Assembly: GCA_003388555.1 (NCBI GenBank) | Contig: QQVD01000029.1 | Location: 62,001 to 126,000 of the forward strand | DNA length: 64,000 nt | Direction of reading: 5' to 3' | From: Acidobacteriota bacterium | GTDB lineage: Bacteria > Acidobacteriota > Thermoanaerobaculia > Multivoradales > Multivoraceae | Shown here: positions 27,611 through 35,690 of the stretch, one piece after another | Layout: every line of letters starts with the position of its first letter | Position numbering within the stretch: position 1 is the first letter of the stretch | The notes under the pieces: generated by a model | Told to the model about the DNA's origin: nothing | The model's input: only the letters and a program-made list of their open reading frames with translations | Databases searched by the model: none | Program-made: the position numbers and the translations under genes

Positions 27611-29242
27611 ATGCCGACCCGTTCGACGACGATCGTCCTCGCCTCGACGCTCGCCACGGCACTGATCGCCGCGGCGGTCGTCACCGCCAGTGGCTCCGCG
27701 GACGGCGAGGGAACGCTGCTCGAGGAAGAGCGCGCCGCCCTCGCCGAGCTCGACCTCGTCGCCTCGCAGGCGCCGGTGTCCGGCTACCTCCCCGACTCGG
27801 CCTGCGCCCGCTGCCACGCGCGGATCGCGAGCGACTACCGTTCGCTCGGCATGTCGCGCTCGTTCTCGCCGCCCTCGGAGGCGCGCTGGATCGAGGACTT
27901 CGCCGACCCGGAGTACCACCACGAGGCCTCGGGACGCACCTACCGCATGGAGCGGCGCGGTGAGCGGCTGGTGTTCAGCAGGCACCAGACCGACGCCGAC
28001 GGCGAGAGACTGCTCGAGGTCGAGCTCGACGTCGACTGGATCCTCGGCTCGGGCTCGGTTTCGCGCACCTACCTCGTCGCCACACCCTCCGGCGAGCTGT
28101 TCCAACTGCCGATCGCCTGGTACACGCAGGAGAACGCCTGGGGCATGGCGCCCGGCTTCGACGAGCCTGGGCACCTCGGCCTCAACCGTGCCGTTCGTCG
28201 CGAGTGCATGTTCTGCCACAACGGCTATCCCCTCGAGGGTGAGGCGCTGGAGACCCGCCACCAGGTCGATCGCTGGGCCGAGGCGCAGCCACACGGAATC
28301 GGGTGCCAGCGCTGTCATGGCCCTGGAGCCCGGCACGTCGCCGCGGTGCAACTCGGGGCGTCACCGGCCGAAGTCTCGGCGCGCATCGTCAATCCCGCCA
28401 CCCTCGACGCCGCGACCGCCCGCGAAGTCTGCCTGCAGTGCCACTACCAGCCGACGCCGGCGTTGGCGCGGGTGCGTCGGTTCGGCCGCCACGATTTCGA
28501 CTTCCGCCCCGGCGAGCAGCTCGACGACTACATGACGATGCTCGACGTCGTCGAGCCGGGTCGAGAGCACGGCGAGCGTTTCGAGATCAACCACCACGGC
28601 TACCGGCTCGAGCAGAGCGCCTGCTACTCGCCGCGGGCCGAGGCGATGCTGTGCACCGCCTGCCACGACCCCCACCGCAAGCCTTCTCGCCCGGCGGTGC
28701 TGGCCCGGGTGCGCCAGGTCTGTCTCGACTGCCACGGCGCGCAATCAGCCGTCGCGCCGCCGATCGACGGCGCTGCAGCGGGCAGCCTGGTCGCGTCGGC
28801 CTCCGAAGGCTCTCCCTCTGCCTCCTCACCAATGCCCCTGCCGGAAGGGCACCAGGGGCATGCCGAATGCAGCAGCTGCCACATGCCGCGTCGACGTGCC
28901 GAGGACGTCGTGCACGCGGTGATGACCGACCACCGCATCCAGCTGCCTGCGAGCGACGCCGCCGCACTGGTCGCGCCGCTGCCCGAGAAGCACGAGCAGG
29001 TCGAGGACGTCCTGCTCATCCGTCCCTCCGTCGACGCCGCGACCGACGATCTCTACCGCGCCGTCACTGCGGTGCGCGCCGGCGCCGGGGGCGTCGAGCT
29101 GGTACGCCAGCTCGAAGGGATGGTGAGTCGGCTCGAGGCGCCTCCTCACGAGCTGCTGCACGACCTGGCCAAGGCGCGGATCCAGCACGGTCTCGACCCC
29201 GGACCGGCGCTCTCAGCAGCCCTGATCGAGAGACCGAAGTAA
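27611..29242 (+). CDS. Seven-haem c-type cytochrome (543 aa)
   Basis: Exported cytochrome with a signal at about residues 7-28. Seven C-x-x-C-H sites: CARCH, CMFCH, CQRCH, CLQCH, CTACH, CLDCH and CSSCH. Family layout is that of cytochrome c554/NrfB-like domains that usually continue into tetratricopeptide repeats. Here a TAA stops the frame at 29240, yet the TPR region follows in the same frame. Probably transfers electrons in the periplasm; partners unknown. Cytochrome maturation genes are not in the window. Confidence 0.9.
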   Translation: MPTRSTTIVLASTLATALIAAAVVTASGSADGEGTLLEEERAALAELDLVASQAPVSGYLPDSACARCHARIASDYRSLGMSRSFSPPSEARWIEDFADPEYHHEASGRTYRMERRGERLVFSRHQTDADGERLLEVELDVDWILGSGSVSRTYLVATPSGELFQLPIAWYTQENAWGMAPGFDEPGHLGLNRAVRRECMFCHNGYPLEGEALETRHQVDRWAEAQPHGIGCQRCHGPGARHVAAVQLGASPAEVSARIVNPATLDAATAREVCLQCHYQPTPALARVRRFGRHDFDFRPGEQLDDYMTMLDVVEPGREHGERFEINHHGYRLEQSACYSPRAEAMLCTACHDPHRKPSRPAVLARVRQVCLDCHGAQSAVAPPIDGAAAGSLVASASEGSPSASSPMPLPEGHQGHAECSSCHMPRRRAEDVVHAVMTDHRIQLPASDAAALVAPLPEKHEQVEDVLLIRPSVDAATDDLYRAVTAVRAGAGGVELVRQLEGMVSRLEAPPHELLHDLAKARIQHGLDPGPALSAALIERPK

Positions 29243-29701
29243 CCCGAGCTGCTTCGACTGCGGGCGGTGCACTCCGGGCGCAGTGGCCAGTCGGACCAGG
29301 CGCTCGCCGACCTGCGGCGCGCCGCCGAGCTCGAGCCTTGGAACGGCGTGGGCTGGGCGAACCTGGGGCGAGTCGAGCAGGCGACCGGCGAGCTCGAGGC
29401 CAGCATCGTCAGCCTGCGGCGCGCCGTCGAGCTGCGCCCCAACCTCGCCGCCGCCTGGTTCTGGCTGGCGCGCAGCCTGGCGCGCAGCGGCCGCCCTGAG
29501 GAAGCGCTCGCGGCGGGACTACGCTCCCTCGCCGTCGAGCCGACCTACACCGCCGCCTACCAGTTCGTGGTGCTGCAGCTGCGCGAGCTGGGACGGAGCG
29601 AGGAGGCCGACCGCTACCTCGAGCACGGCCTGCGCTGGGCCACCGAGCCCGACTCGCTGCGCGCCGTCGCCGCGGCGCACCGTCCTACCGACGAACAGTG
29701 A
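29243..29701 (+). pseudogene. TPR tail cut off from the cytochrome gene by an in-frame stop
   Basis: Directly after the TAA at 29240-29242 the same reading frame continues with PELLRLRAVHSGRSG and about three tetratricopeptide repeats (ADLRRAAELEPWNGVGW, VSLRRAVELRPNLAAAW) to a stop at 29701. A GTG at 29267 could restart translation and yield a 144 aa TPR protein, but no Shine-Dalgarno precedes it. The most likely reading is one ancestral cytochrome-TPR fusion split by a nonsense change. The 3' end overlaps the convergent gene by 17 bp. Confidence 0.6.
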
Positions 29702-32009
29702 AGGCGAGTCCGCCGGCCGCAGTGCCCGCCGGCAGGGCGGTGACGTCGCCGCGGCTGGCGAAGGTGCCGCCGGGGTTCTCGTAGACCGCCTCGGCGCCGG
29801 TCACCGTGTCGGTCACCGTCAAGGTGTACTCGACGTTGCTGAGGGCGCCGAAGTAGACCCAGTAGTGGTCGTTGAGGCCGGTGCCGTCGAGCACCTTGAC
29901 CACCAGCTCGGTGTTCGCCTGCTCGAAGAACCAGAACGACCCGGTGTCCGAGGTCAGCGGCGCTGCCTGCCCGGAGCCGCTCTGCCCGGCGAAGTCGGTC
30001 CACTGCACCCGCGCCCGGAAGCGGTCGTCGCCGAGGCACAGGGTCTCCTGGTCCGTCACGCAGGTGCCCGCCGCCGAGGTCACTGCAGAGGACACCGCCG
30101 GGAAGACGAGCGAGTGCAGCTTCTCGCCGCCATGCTCGCCGACCCTCGCGTGGCGTTCGGAGACCTGCGATGGCACCCGATCGTCACTGCCCCCGAACCA
30201 GCGCCGCAGGGTGCTCGTCACCCGGTCGACGGCGCCGCTGGCGAGGTTTCTGAGCCCCTGCGCCACGCCCCCGCCCACCGCGCTCAGCAGCTCCTGCGGC
30301 GGCGGCGACGGCGCACGCTCCTCCGGAAAGGCCTCGACGTCGCCGCGGCTGGCGAAGCTGCCCGCCTCGTTGCCGTACGAGCGCACCGTGCCGAGCAGCG
30401 TGTCGGTCACCGTCATCGTGTACGCGACGTCGCTCAGCGCGCCGTAGAACACCCAGTGGTGGTCGTTGAGGTCCCGGCCGTCGAGCACCTTGACGATCAG
30501 CTCGACGTTCTCCTGGTCGAAGAACCAGAATGTCCCGGTGTCCTCGCTCAGCGGCGCCGCCCGGCCGAAACCGACGTTGCCCGAGAAGTCCTCCCACTCC
30601 ACCTCGACCCGGAAGCGCCCGTCCCCGAGGCACAGTGCCTCGTCCTCCGTAACGCAAGGCTGCGGCTCGGCGCGCTCGTTGATCAGCTCCCACGCCTGGT
30701 CGAAATCGAGCCCGGCGAACTCCTCCAGCCGCACCCGCGCACGCTCGCGTCGCAGGATCGCCCGCAGCGTCGGATCGCCGTTCGCCTCGATGTCGTCGAG
30801 CAGCGAGAGCAGATCGTCGAGAACCGGCTGGGCGATCGTCTCGCTCGAGCCCTCGCCGCGCACCAGTGCGTCGAGGCCAGTGAGCCAGATCGTCTGCTGG
30901 TCGCGGATGCGGATCGGGATGCGGGGGTCGGTGAAGATCGCGTCGATGAGCGGCCCCGACAGATCCTCGTACAGAGCCGTCAAGAAACGGCCGGCTGGCG
31001 TCGTCGCCATCAGGTCGTCCCGCAGGGCGTAGAGCACGTCCGTCGGGATCTGACGCGTGCCCGAGTGCGCCCTGGGCGTCTGCCTCCGGGACGCCGATCG
31101 ACCCACTTCGCACCCGCCACCGGCCAAGGCCTGAAAAAAGAAGCAGATCGCGTCGTATGCGCAGCGGTCGAAGGCCGAGACGGCGGGTATGTGCACTCGG
31201 ACCACACTCGGTGACCCGATCACCGCGTTCGCCGGTTGCACCAGCTGGAGAACACGGCTCAGTGAATCCCGCGGGTCGGTGGACTGAAACACGATCGCGC
31301 AGTCGCGCTGCTCCTCGCACTGGTCGGTGGTGCCTGGGACAAATGTCAGGCTGCCTTCGACCGTCGTGCTACCCAGCCTCGTCAGCTGCACACTGCTCCC
31401 CACGAGGGCCGGACGGTCGAGAACGATGCGCGCCTCGACGACGCCGGCGCGAGGACCCGTGAGAAACGTCTCCGTTTCGGATAGATCGAACCGCACGATA
31501 GGCAGGTTTTGCGGGTTGTCGTTGTCGACGAACGTGTAGCCGGCGGACGACGGACCGCTGAGCACCGCACCGCTCACGACCACGATGCTCATGATCAGCT
31601 CCTCCTCGCCCTCCGGCAGCTCGTCGTCGACCACGTCCGCCACCACGAACACCGTGCCGACGAAGCCCGCCAACGACTCGTCGAAACGGATCTCGCCCGA
31701 CGCCTGGTTGACCAGCGCTGTCACACCGCCGGGCTGTGGCTCGACGGCGCCGCGTAGCACGTAGTCAGCGGTGTGGCGCGCTTCCCCGGAGAGGAAGAAG
31801 CGCACCACCACGTCTTCGGTCATCGCCGATCCCGAGTCGTCGAGAGTGATCGCCATGCGCAGCGCGCCGCCTTCGGTCGCCGTGTTGATCTGAGGCTCGA
31901 GCGGCTCGAGCGAGATCGTCTGGGCGCGACCTGGCCAGGGAACCGAGACCGCGGCCAGCAGGGCGAGGCAGCAGCCCGGCGGCGCGAGACCGCCAGCGGA
32001 TCGCAGCAT
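29685..32009 (-). CDS. Secreted Calx-beta protein with two C-terminal repeat domains (774 aa)
   Basis: Signal peptide at about 1-29. Two Calx-beta-like units follow (about 30-145 and 145-270; the first ends with FVDNDNP). A Cys-containing helical segment (about 300-420; GRFLTALYEDLSGPLIDAIF) comes next. Two copies of the window's recurring ~105 aa domain then occur: copy 1 at about 30325-30650 and copy 2 at about 29725-30050. Each opens with LCLG-x2-RFR and contains FWFF, VKVLDG and WV[FY]. Extracellular or surface role inferred; no catalytic site seen. Divergent from tetR. Confidence 0.82.
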   Translation of the reverse strand: MLRSAGGLAPPGCCLALLAAVSVPWPGRAQTISLEPLEPQINTATEGGALRMAITLDDSGSAMTEDVVVRFFLSGEARHTADYVLRGAVEPQPGGVTALVNQASGEIRFDESLAGFVGTVFVVADVVDDELPEGEEELIMSIVVVSGAVLSGPSSAGYTFVDNDNPQNLPIVRFDLSETETFLTGPRAGVVEARIVLDRPALVGSSVQLTRLGSTTVEGSLTFVPGTTDQCEEQRDCAIVFQSTDPRDSLSRVLQLVQPANAVIGSPSVVRVHIPAVSAFDRCAYDAICFFFQALAGGGCEVGRSASRRQTPRAHSGTRQIPTDVLYALRDDLMATTPAGRFLTALYEDLSGPLIDAIFTDPRIPIRIRDQQTIWLTGLDALVRGEGSSETIAQPVLDDLLSLLDDIEANGDPTLRAILRRERARVRLEEFAGLDFDQAWELINERAEPQPCVTEDEALCLGDGRFRVEVEWEDFSGNVGFGRAAPLSEDTGTFWFFDQENVELIVKVLDGRDLNDHHWVFYGALSDVAYTMTVTDTLLGTVRSYGNEAGSFASRGDVEAFPEERAPSPPPQELLSAVGGGVAQGLRNLASGAVDRVTSTLRRWFGGSDDRVPSQVSERHARVGEHGGEKLHSLVFPAVSSAVTSAAGTCVTDQETLCLGDDRFRARVQWTDFAGQSGSGQAAPLTSDTGSFWFFEQANTELVVKVLDGTGLNDHYWVYFGALSNVEYTLTVTDTVTGAEAVYENPGGTFASRGDVTALPAGTAAGGLAFTVRR

Positions 32010-32103
32010 GTGGGGACCTCCGTCGGGACTGACGGAAGTTCCGCCACCGACCGGACAGATCGATGACGAAAATCTCACCCGAGCGGCTATTTTGGAACAA
32101 TCG

Positions 32104-32133
32104 GTCCAGAACTGCGTAGGATGTCTAGAACTG
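32104..32133. promoter_or_regulatory. Direct repeat at the tetR promoter
   Basis: GTCCAGAACTG (32104-32114) and GTCTAGAACTG (32123-32133) are direct repeats 19 bp apart that flank a -10-like TAGGAT (32117-32122). Placement over the promoter suggests an operator, perhaps for TetR itself, although TetR sites are usually palindromic. Confidence 0.4.
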
Positions 32134-32161
32134 CCCGACGAAGGAGGAGGACCCCGTCCCG

Positions 32162-32743
32162 ATGCCACGACCCCGCGAATTCGACCGCGACCGCGCCCTC
32201 GAGCGCGCGATGCAGATCTTCTGGCGTCACGGCTACGAGGAGACCTCGGCCGCGATGCTGGTCGAAGGGATCGGCATCGCCCGCTCGTCGCTCTACGCCA
32301 CCTTCGGCGACAAGGAGCGCCTCTACGCCGAAGCGGTGGAGCTCTACGTCAGCGACCTGCGGCAACGGGTCGGCGGCGCGCTCGCCGCCGAGGGCCCACC
32401 GCTGGAGGTGCTCGAGGGCTTCCTGCGCGACGTGGCGCGGCGCGGTAAGGGCGGCCGCCGAGTGCGCTGCTGCATGGTGGTGCGCGCCGCGCTCGCGGGG
32501 CCGGACTGCCCCGCGGTGGTGCGCCGGCGGGTCGCCGACGCGATCGCCGACCTCGACGCCGCCTTCCTGGCGCTGCTGCAGCGCGCCGACCGGGCCGGCG
32601 AGCTACGTGCCGGCCTCGACCTCGAAGCGTCGTCACGCTTCCTGACCTCCACCTTCCAGTCCCTCAACCTCGCCGCGCTGGCAGGGCGCGACACCGAGCA
32701 CCAGCTCGATCTCGTCGAACGCGCCGTCGCCAGCCTGCGCTGA
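32162..32743 (+). CDS. TetR/AcrR-family regulator (193 aa)
   Basis: N-terminal helix-turn-helix with FWRHGYEETSAAMLVEGIG and SSLYATFGDKERLY, followed by the usual all-helical ligand domain with adjacent cysteines (RVRCCMVV, about residue 102). The C-terminal part resembles the NemR/ComR-like group, in which Cys residues can be redox-active; that role here is inferred. Strong Shine-Dalgarno AAGGAGGAGG. The serine hydrolase gene follows 89 bp downstream on the same strand and may be its target. Confidence 0.92.
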   Translation: MPRPREFDRDRALERAMQIFWRHGYEETSAAMLVEGIGIARSSLYATFGDKERLYAEAVELYVSDLRQRVGGALAAEGPPLEVLEGFLRDVARRGKGGRRVRCCMVVRAALAGPDCPAVVRRRVADAIADLDAAFLALLQRADRAGELRAGLDLEASSRFLTSTFQSLNLAALAGRDTEHQLDLVERAVASLR

Positions 32744-32832
32744 TCGCGAGTTCGGGCAGCGAAACGCCGCCAATCCCCGGCCCCACCCGCCCCTCACGCC
32801 GACTGACGCGGCGCCGAGAAAGGAACCGAACC

Positions 32833-35427
32833 ATGCAGAAGGAACTCCGACACTGCCGGCGCCCGATGCGCCGTCCGCCGTACCGCCGCGTCCGGCACCT
32901 CTCCGCAGGCCTCACGCTCGCCTGCGCCGCGCTGCTGCCGGCCGTGGCGCTCGCAGCGACGGTCAGCGCCCGGGAGGTGTCCGCCCAGGCCTTCCCCGAC
33001 GCCGCACCGTCGAGCGTCGGCATCGATCCGGCGGCACTCGAAGCGCTGGCCGACCGCGTCCAGTCCTACCTCGACCAGGACCAGATCGTCGGCGCGGAGC
33101 TGCTGGTGATCAAGGACCGCACAACGGTGCTGCATCGGGTGTTCGGCCACCGCGACCGCGAGGCGGACGTGGAGATGACGCCGGAGACGATCTTCAACAT
33201 CCGCTCGATGACCAAGCCACTCACCGGTGCCGCGGTGCAGATGCTCATCGACGACGGCCTCGTGGCGCTGCCGGACCCCGTCTCGAAACACCTTCCCGGA
33301 TTCGACGGCGACGGCTCGCGCGAGATCACCGTCGAGCAGCTGCTCACCCACCGCGGCGGCCTGCCGGTCACCGTGCTCAGCCGCATCGACCAGTACGAGG
33401 ATCTGCAGGCGATGGCGGCCGCGGTCGGCGCACGCGGACCGCAACACGAGCCAGGCAGCCAGTTCTGGTACTCCGATCCCGGCACCGACGTGCTCGGCGC
33501 GCTGGTCGAGAAGGTCTCGGCGATGCCGTTGCACGAGTTCTGGCGAGAGAGACTCTTCGAGCCGCTCGGCATGCGCGACAGCTTCGTCCCCCTCGACCCC
33601 GACGACGAGCGCTGGCCGCGGCTGGCCAGCTCCTACATCGGCCGTGCCGGCTCGTGGCATCCCTTCTGGACTCCCGACAAAGGACCGCTCTACCCGTTCG
33701 CCTGGGGCTCGCAGACCGTCTACAGCACGCCGCGTGACTACGCCCGTTTCCTCGCCCTCTGGATGGACGGTGGCGTGGTCGCCGGCAGCGACCGACGGAT
33801 CCTCTCCAGCGAAGCCGTCGAGCGCACACTCACTCCGGTCTCGGAGGCCACCGGCATGGGCACCACGCGGCGCATGCCCACCGGCTTCGAGGGTCTCGAG
33901 GCCTTCTACGGTCAGCTCGCGGTGCTGTGGGCGCCCTCGCTCGACGCCGAGCCCGAGGTGGTCGGGCACAGCGGCTCGGACGGCACCTTCGCCTGGGCGT
34001 GGCCGGACCGCGACCTGATGGTGCTCTACTTCACTCAGTCGCGCGGCGGCACCAGCGGCCTGGCGCTCGAGCGCTGGATCGACGAGCTGCTGGTGAACCC
34101 GAGGAGCGAAGGCGCTGGAGACGCAGCGGGGCGCGAGGAGCTGGAGACGCTCTACGCTGAGATCGCCGGCGAGTACGAGGCCGACTTCGGCGGTCTGCGT
34201 GACACCGTGGTGCGTGTCTTCCTCGCCGCCGGCAGGCCGGTGATCGATCTCGGCCGGGGACGCATCGTCGAGCTGCGCGATCCGGATCCGGAAGGCCTGT
34301 GGCGTTTCGCCCTCGACGACCGCACTGCGCTCTCCTTCGACCGTGATGCAAGCGGCCGGATCGTCGCGCTGCGGGTGAACGAGGGGTCATGGCGCTTCGA
34401 AGCGCCCCGCGTCGGCGTCGAGATCGAAGCCGGACAGGACCTGGAGTCGCTGCGCCGCTATGTCGGCACCTACCGGATAGAGGAGATGGACGCCGACATC
34501 GAGGTGGTCATCCAGAACGGCCGCCTGACCCTCGACAAGTCCAACCTGCCGGTGAAGACCCCGGCCGACCGCTTCGAGCTGCTGCCCCCCGACGAGGAGG
34601 GACGCTGGGTGTACCGGATCAACGAGAGGCTCAGCGCCTCGTTCGCCGAGGGCGAGGACGGAACCGTCGAAGTGCTCAACGTGTACGAGGGCGACGCGCT
34701 GGCCGCGATCGGCCGGCGCAGCGAGCGCGAGGACTCGTTGCTGCCCGAGCTCGGTGAGCTGATGGAACTGCGGGACGCCGCCGCTAGCGCGGTAAGGGTC
34801 GCCCGCCTCGGCGGGCTCTCGGCGCACGGCGAGGTCGAGATGTCGCAGTCCGGCGAGCGCGGCCAGGTCCACTGGTGGTTCGTGGGTCGCGACCGTTCGC
34901 GCACCGAGATGCAGCTCGGCGGCGGCGGCATCGTCGAGGTGCTGGGCCCGGACGGAGCCGCGCTCCGCCGCTTCGACGACGTCGAGACGCACTCCGGCGC
35001 CGCGCTCGACCAGGCGCGCACCAACCAGCCGCTCTTCCTCTTCGCCGACTGGCGCGAGGTCTTCTCCGAGGTGGAGGTCGTCGGCCGCGAGCGCATCGCC
35101 GAGCGCGAAGCGTGGATCGTGCGCGGCGTGCTCGGCGAGGCGCCGCCGATCGAGTACGCCGTCGACGCCGAGACGGGCGACGTGCTGCGCAGCGAGACGG
35201 TGCTGGTGACGCGGGTCGGCGAGCTGCCGATGGTCACCTCCTACGGCGACTTCCGCGACGTCGGACCGGCGGACGGCGGCCTGCGGCTGCCCCACCGGAT
35301 CACCAGCCGCACCCGGCTCGGCGGCGAGGTGATCGTGCAGCTCGAAGAGATCGCAACTGGCCAGGAGCTGGCGCCGAGCCTGTTCGAGCTCGACTCCGAG
35401 GGAGCGCCGAGAGCACGACCGGAGTAG
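32833..35427 (+). CDS. Exported class C beta-lactamase-like serine hydrolase (864 aa)
   Basis: Penicillin-binding-protein fold. Signal peptide to about residue 42. Catalytic motifs: S-x-x-K as SMTK (about residue 126), Y-x-N replaced by YSD (about 212), and HSGSDG in place of KTG (about 379), as in esterases and D-aminopeptidases of the AmpC superfamily. The extra ~450 residues contain two lipocalin-like beta units (VGTYRIEEMDADIEVVIQN near 545) and a C-terminal domain with LVTRVGELPMVTSYGDFRDV. Substrate unknown; true beta-lactam resistance is unlikely from the motifs. Shine-Dalgarno AAAGGA precedes the ATG. Confidence 0.88.
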   Translation: MQKELRHCRRPMRRPPYRRVRHLSAGLTLACAALLPAVALAATVSAREVSAQAFPDAAPSSVGIDPAALEALADRVQSYLDQDQIVGAELLVIKDRTTVLHRVFGHRDREADVEMTPETIFNIRSMTKPLTGAAVQMLIDDGLVALPDPVSKHLPGFDGDGSREITVEQLLTHRGGLPVTVLSRIDQYEDLQAMAAAVGARGPQHEPGSQFWYSDPGTDVLGALVEKVSAMPLHEFWRERLFEPLGMRDSFVPLDPDDERWPRLASSYIGRAGSWHPFWTPDKGPLYPFAWGSQTVYSTPRDYARFLALWMDGGVVAGSDRRILSSEAVERTLTPVSEATGMGTTRRMPTGFEGLEAFYGQLAVLWAPSLDAEPEVVGHSGSDGTFAWAWPDRDLMVLYFTQSRGGTSGLALERWIDELLVNPRSEGAGDAAGREELETLYAEIAGEYEADFGGLRDTVVRVFLAAGRPVIDLGRGRIVELRDPDPEGLWRFALDDRTALSFDRDASGRIVALRVNEGSWRFEAPRVGVEIEAGQDLESLRRYVGTYRIEEMDADIEVVIQNGRLTLDKSNLPVKTPADRFELLPPDEEGRWVYRINERLSASFAEGEDGTVEVLNVYEGDALAAIGRRSEREDSLLPELGELMELRDAAASAVRVARLGGLSAHGEVEMSQSGERGQVHWWFVGRDRSRTEMQLGGGGIVEVLGPDGAALRRFDDVETHSGAALDQARTNQPLFLFADWREVFSEVEVVGRERIAEREAWIVRGVLGEAPPIEYAVDAETGDVLRSETVLVTRVGELPMVTSYGDFRDVGPADGGLRLPHRITSRTRLGGEVIVQLEEIATGQELAPSLFELDSEGAPRARPE

Positions 35428-35454
35428 CTCCCGCGGCCGGCCCCTACCCACACT

Positions 35455-35690
35455 CCTCGTCCGCTCGTCCGCTCCGTCCCCTGATCCCCTATCCCCTCTT
35501 CTCCCCTTCCGCTCTTCCCTTGTCCCTTTTCCCTTTCCCTCTTCCCTCTTCCCTCTTCCCTCTTCCCTGGTCCCTCTTCCCTGGTCCCTGGTCCCTTTTC
35601 CCTTTTCCCCTATCCCCTATCCCCTATCCCCTGCCCCCTCTCTTCCTTTTCCCTTGTCCCTCTTCCCTTTTCCCTTGTCCCTTACGGCAT
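35455..35690. repeat. Polypyrimidine tract of CCCT/TTCCC units between convergent genes
   Basis: About 230 bp almost purely C and T on the plus strand, made of short units such as TTCCC, CCCTCTT, CCCTGGT and four CCCCTAT copies near 35605-35632. The minus strand is therefore runs of G3-4 separated by A/T, able to form G-quadruplexes. The last few bases enter the 3' end of the DUF5916 gene. Base composition is wholly unlike the rest of the window. Confidence 0.9.

Noticed and set aside
32833-35427. Clinically relevant class C beta-lactamase
   Set aside because: The Y-x-N and K-T-G motifs are YSD and HSG and the protein has over 400 extra residues, so an esterase or peptidase role is more likely.
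35455-35690. CRISPR array in the repetitive tract
   Set aside because: Units are 5-8 bp without regular spacers or direct repeats of 25-40 bp.
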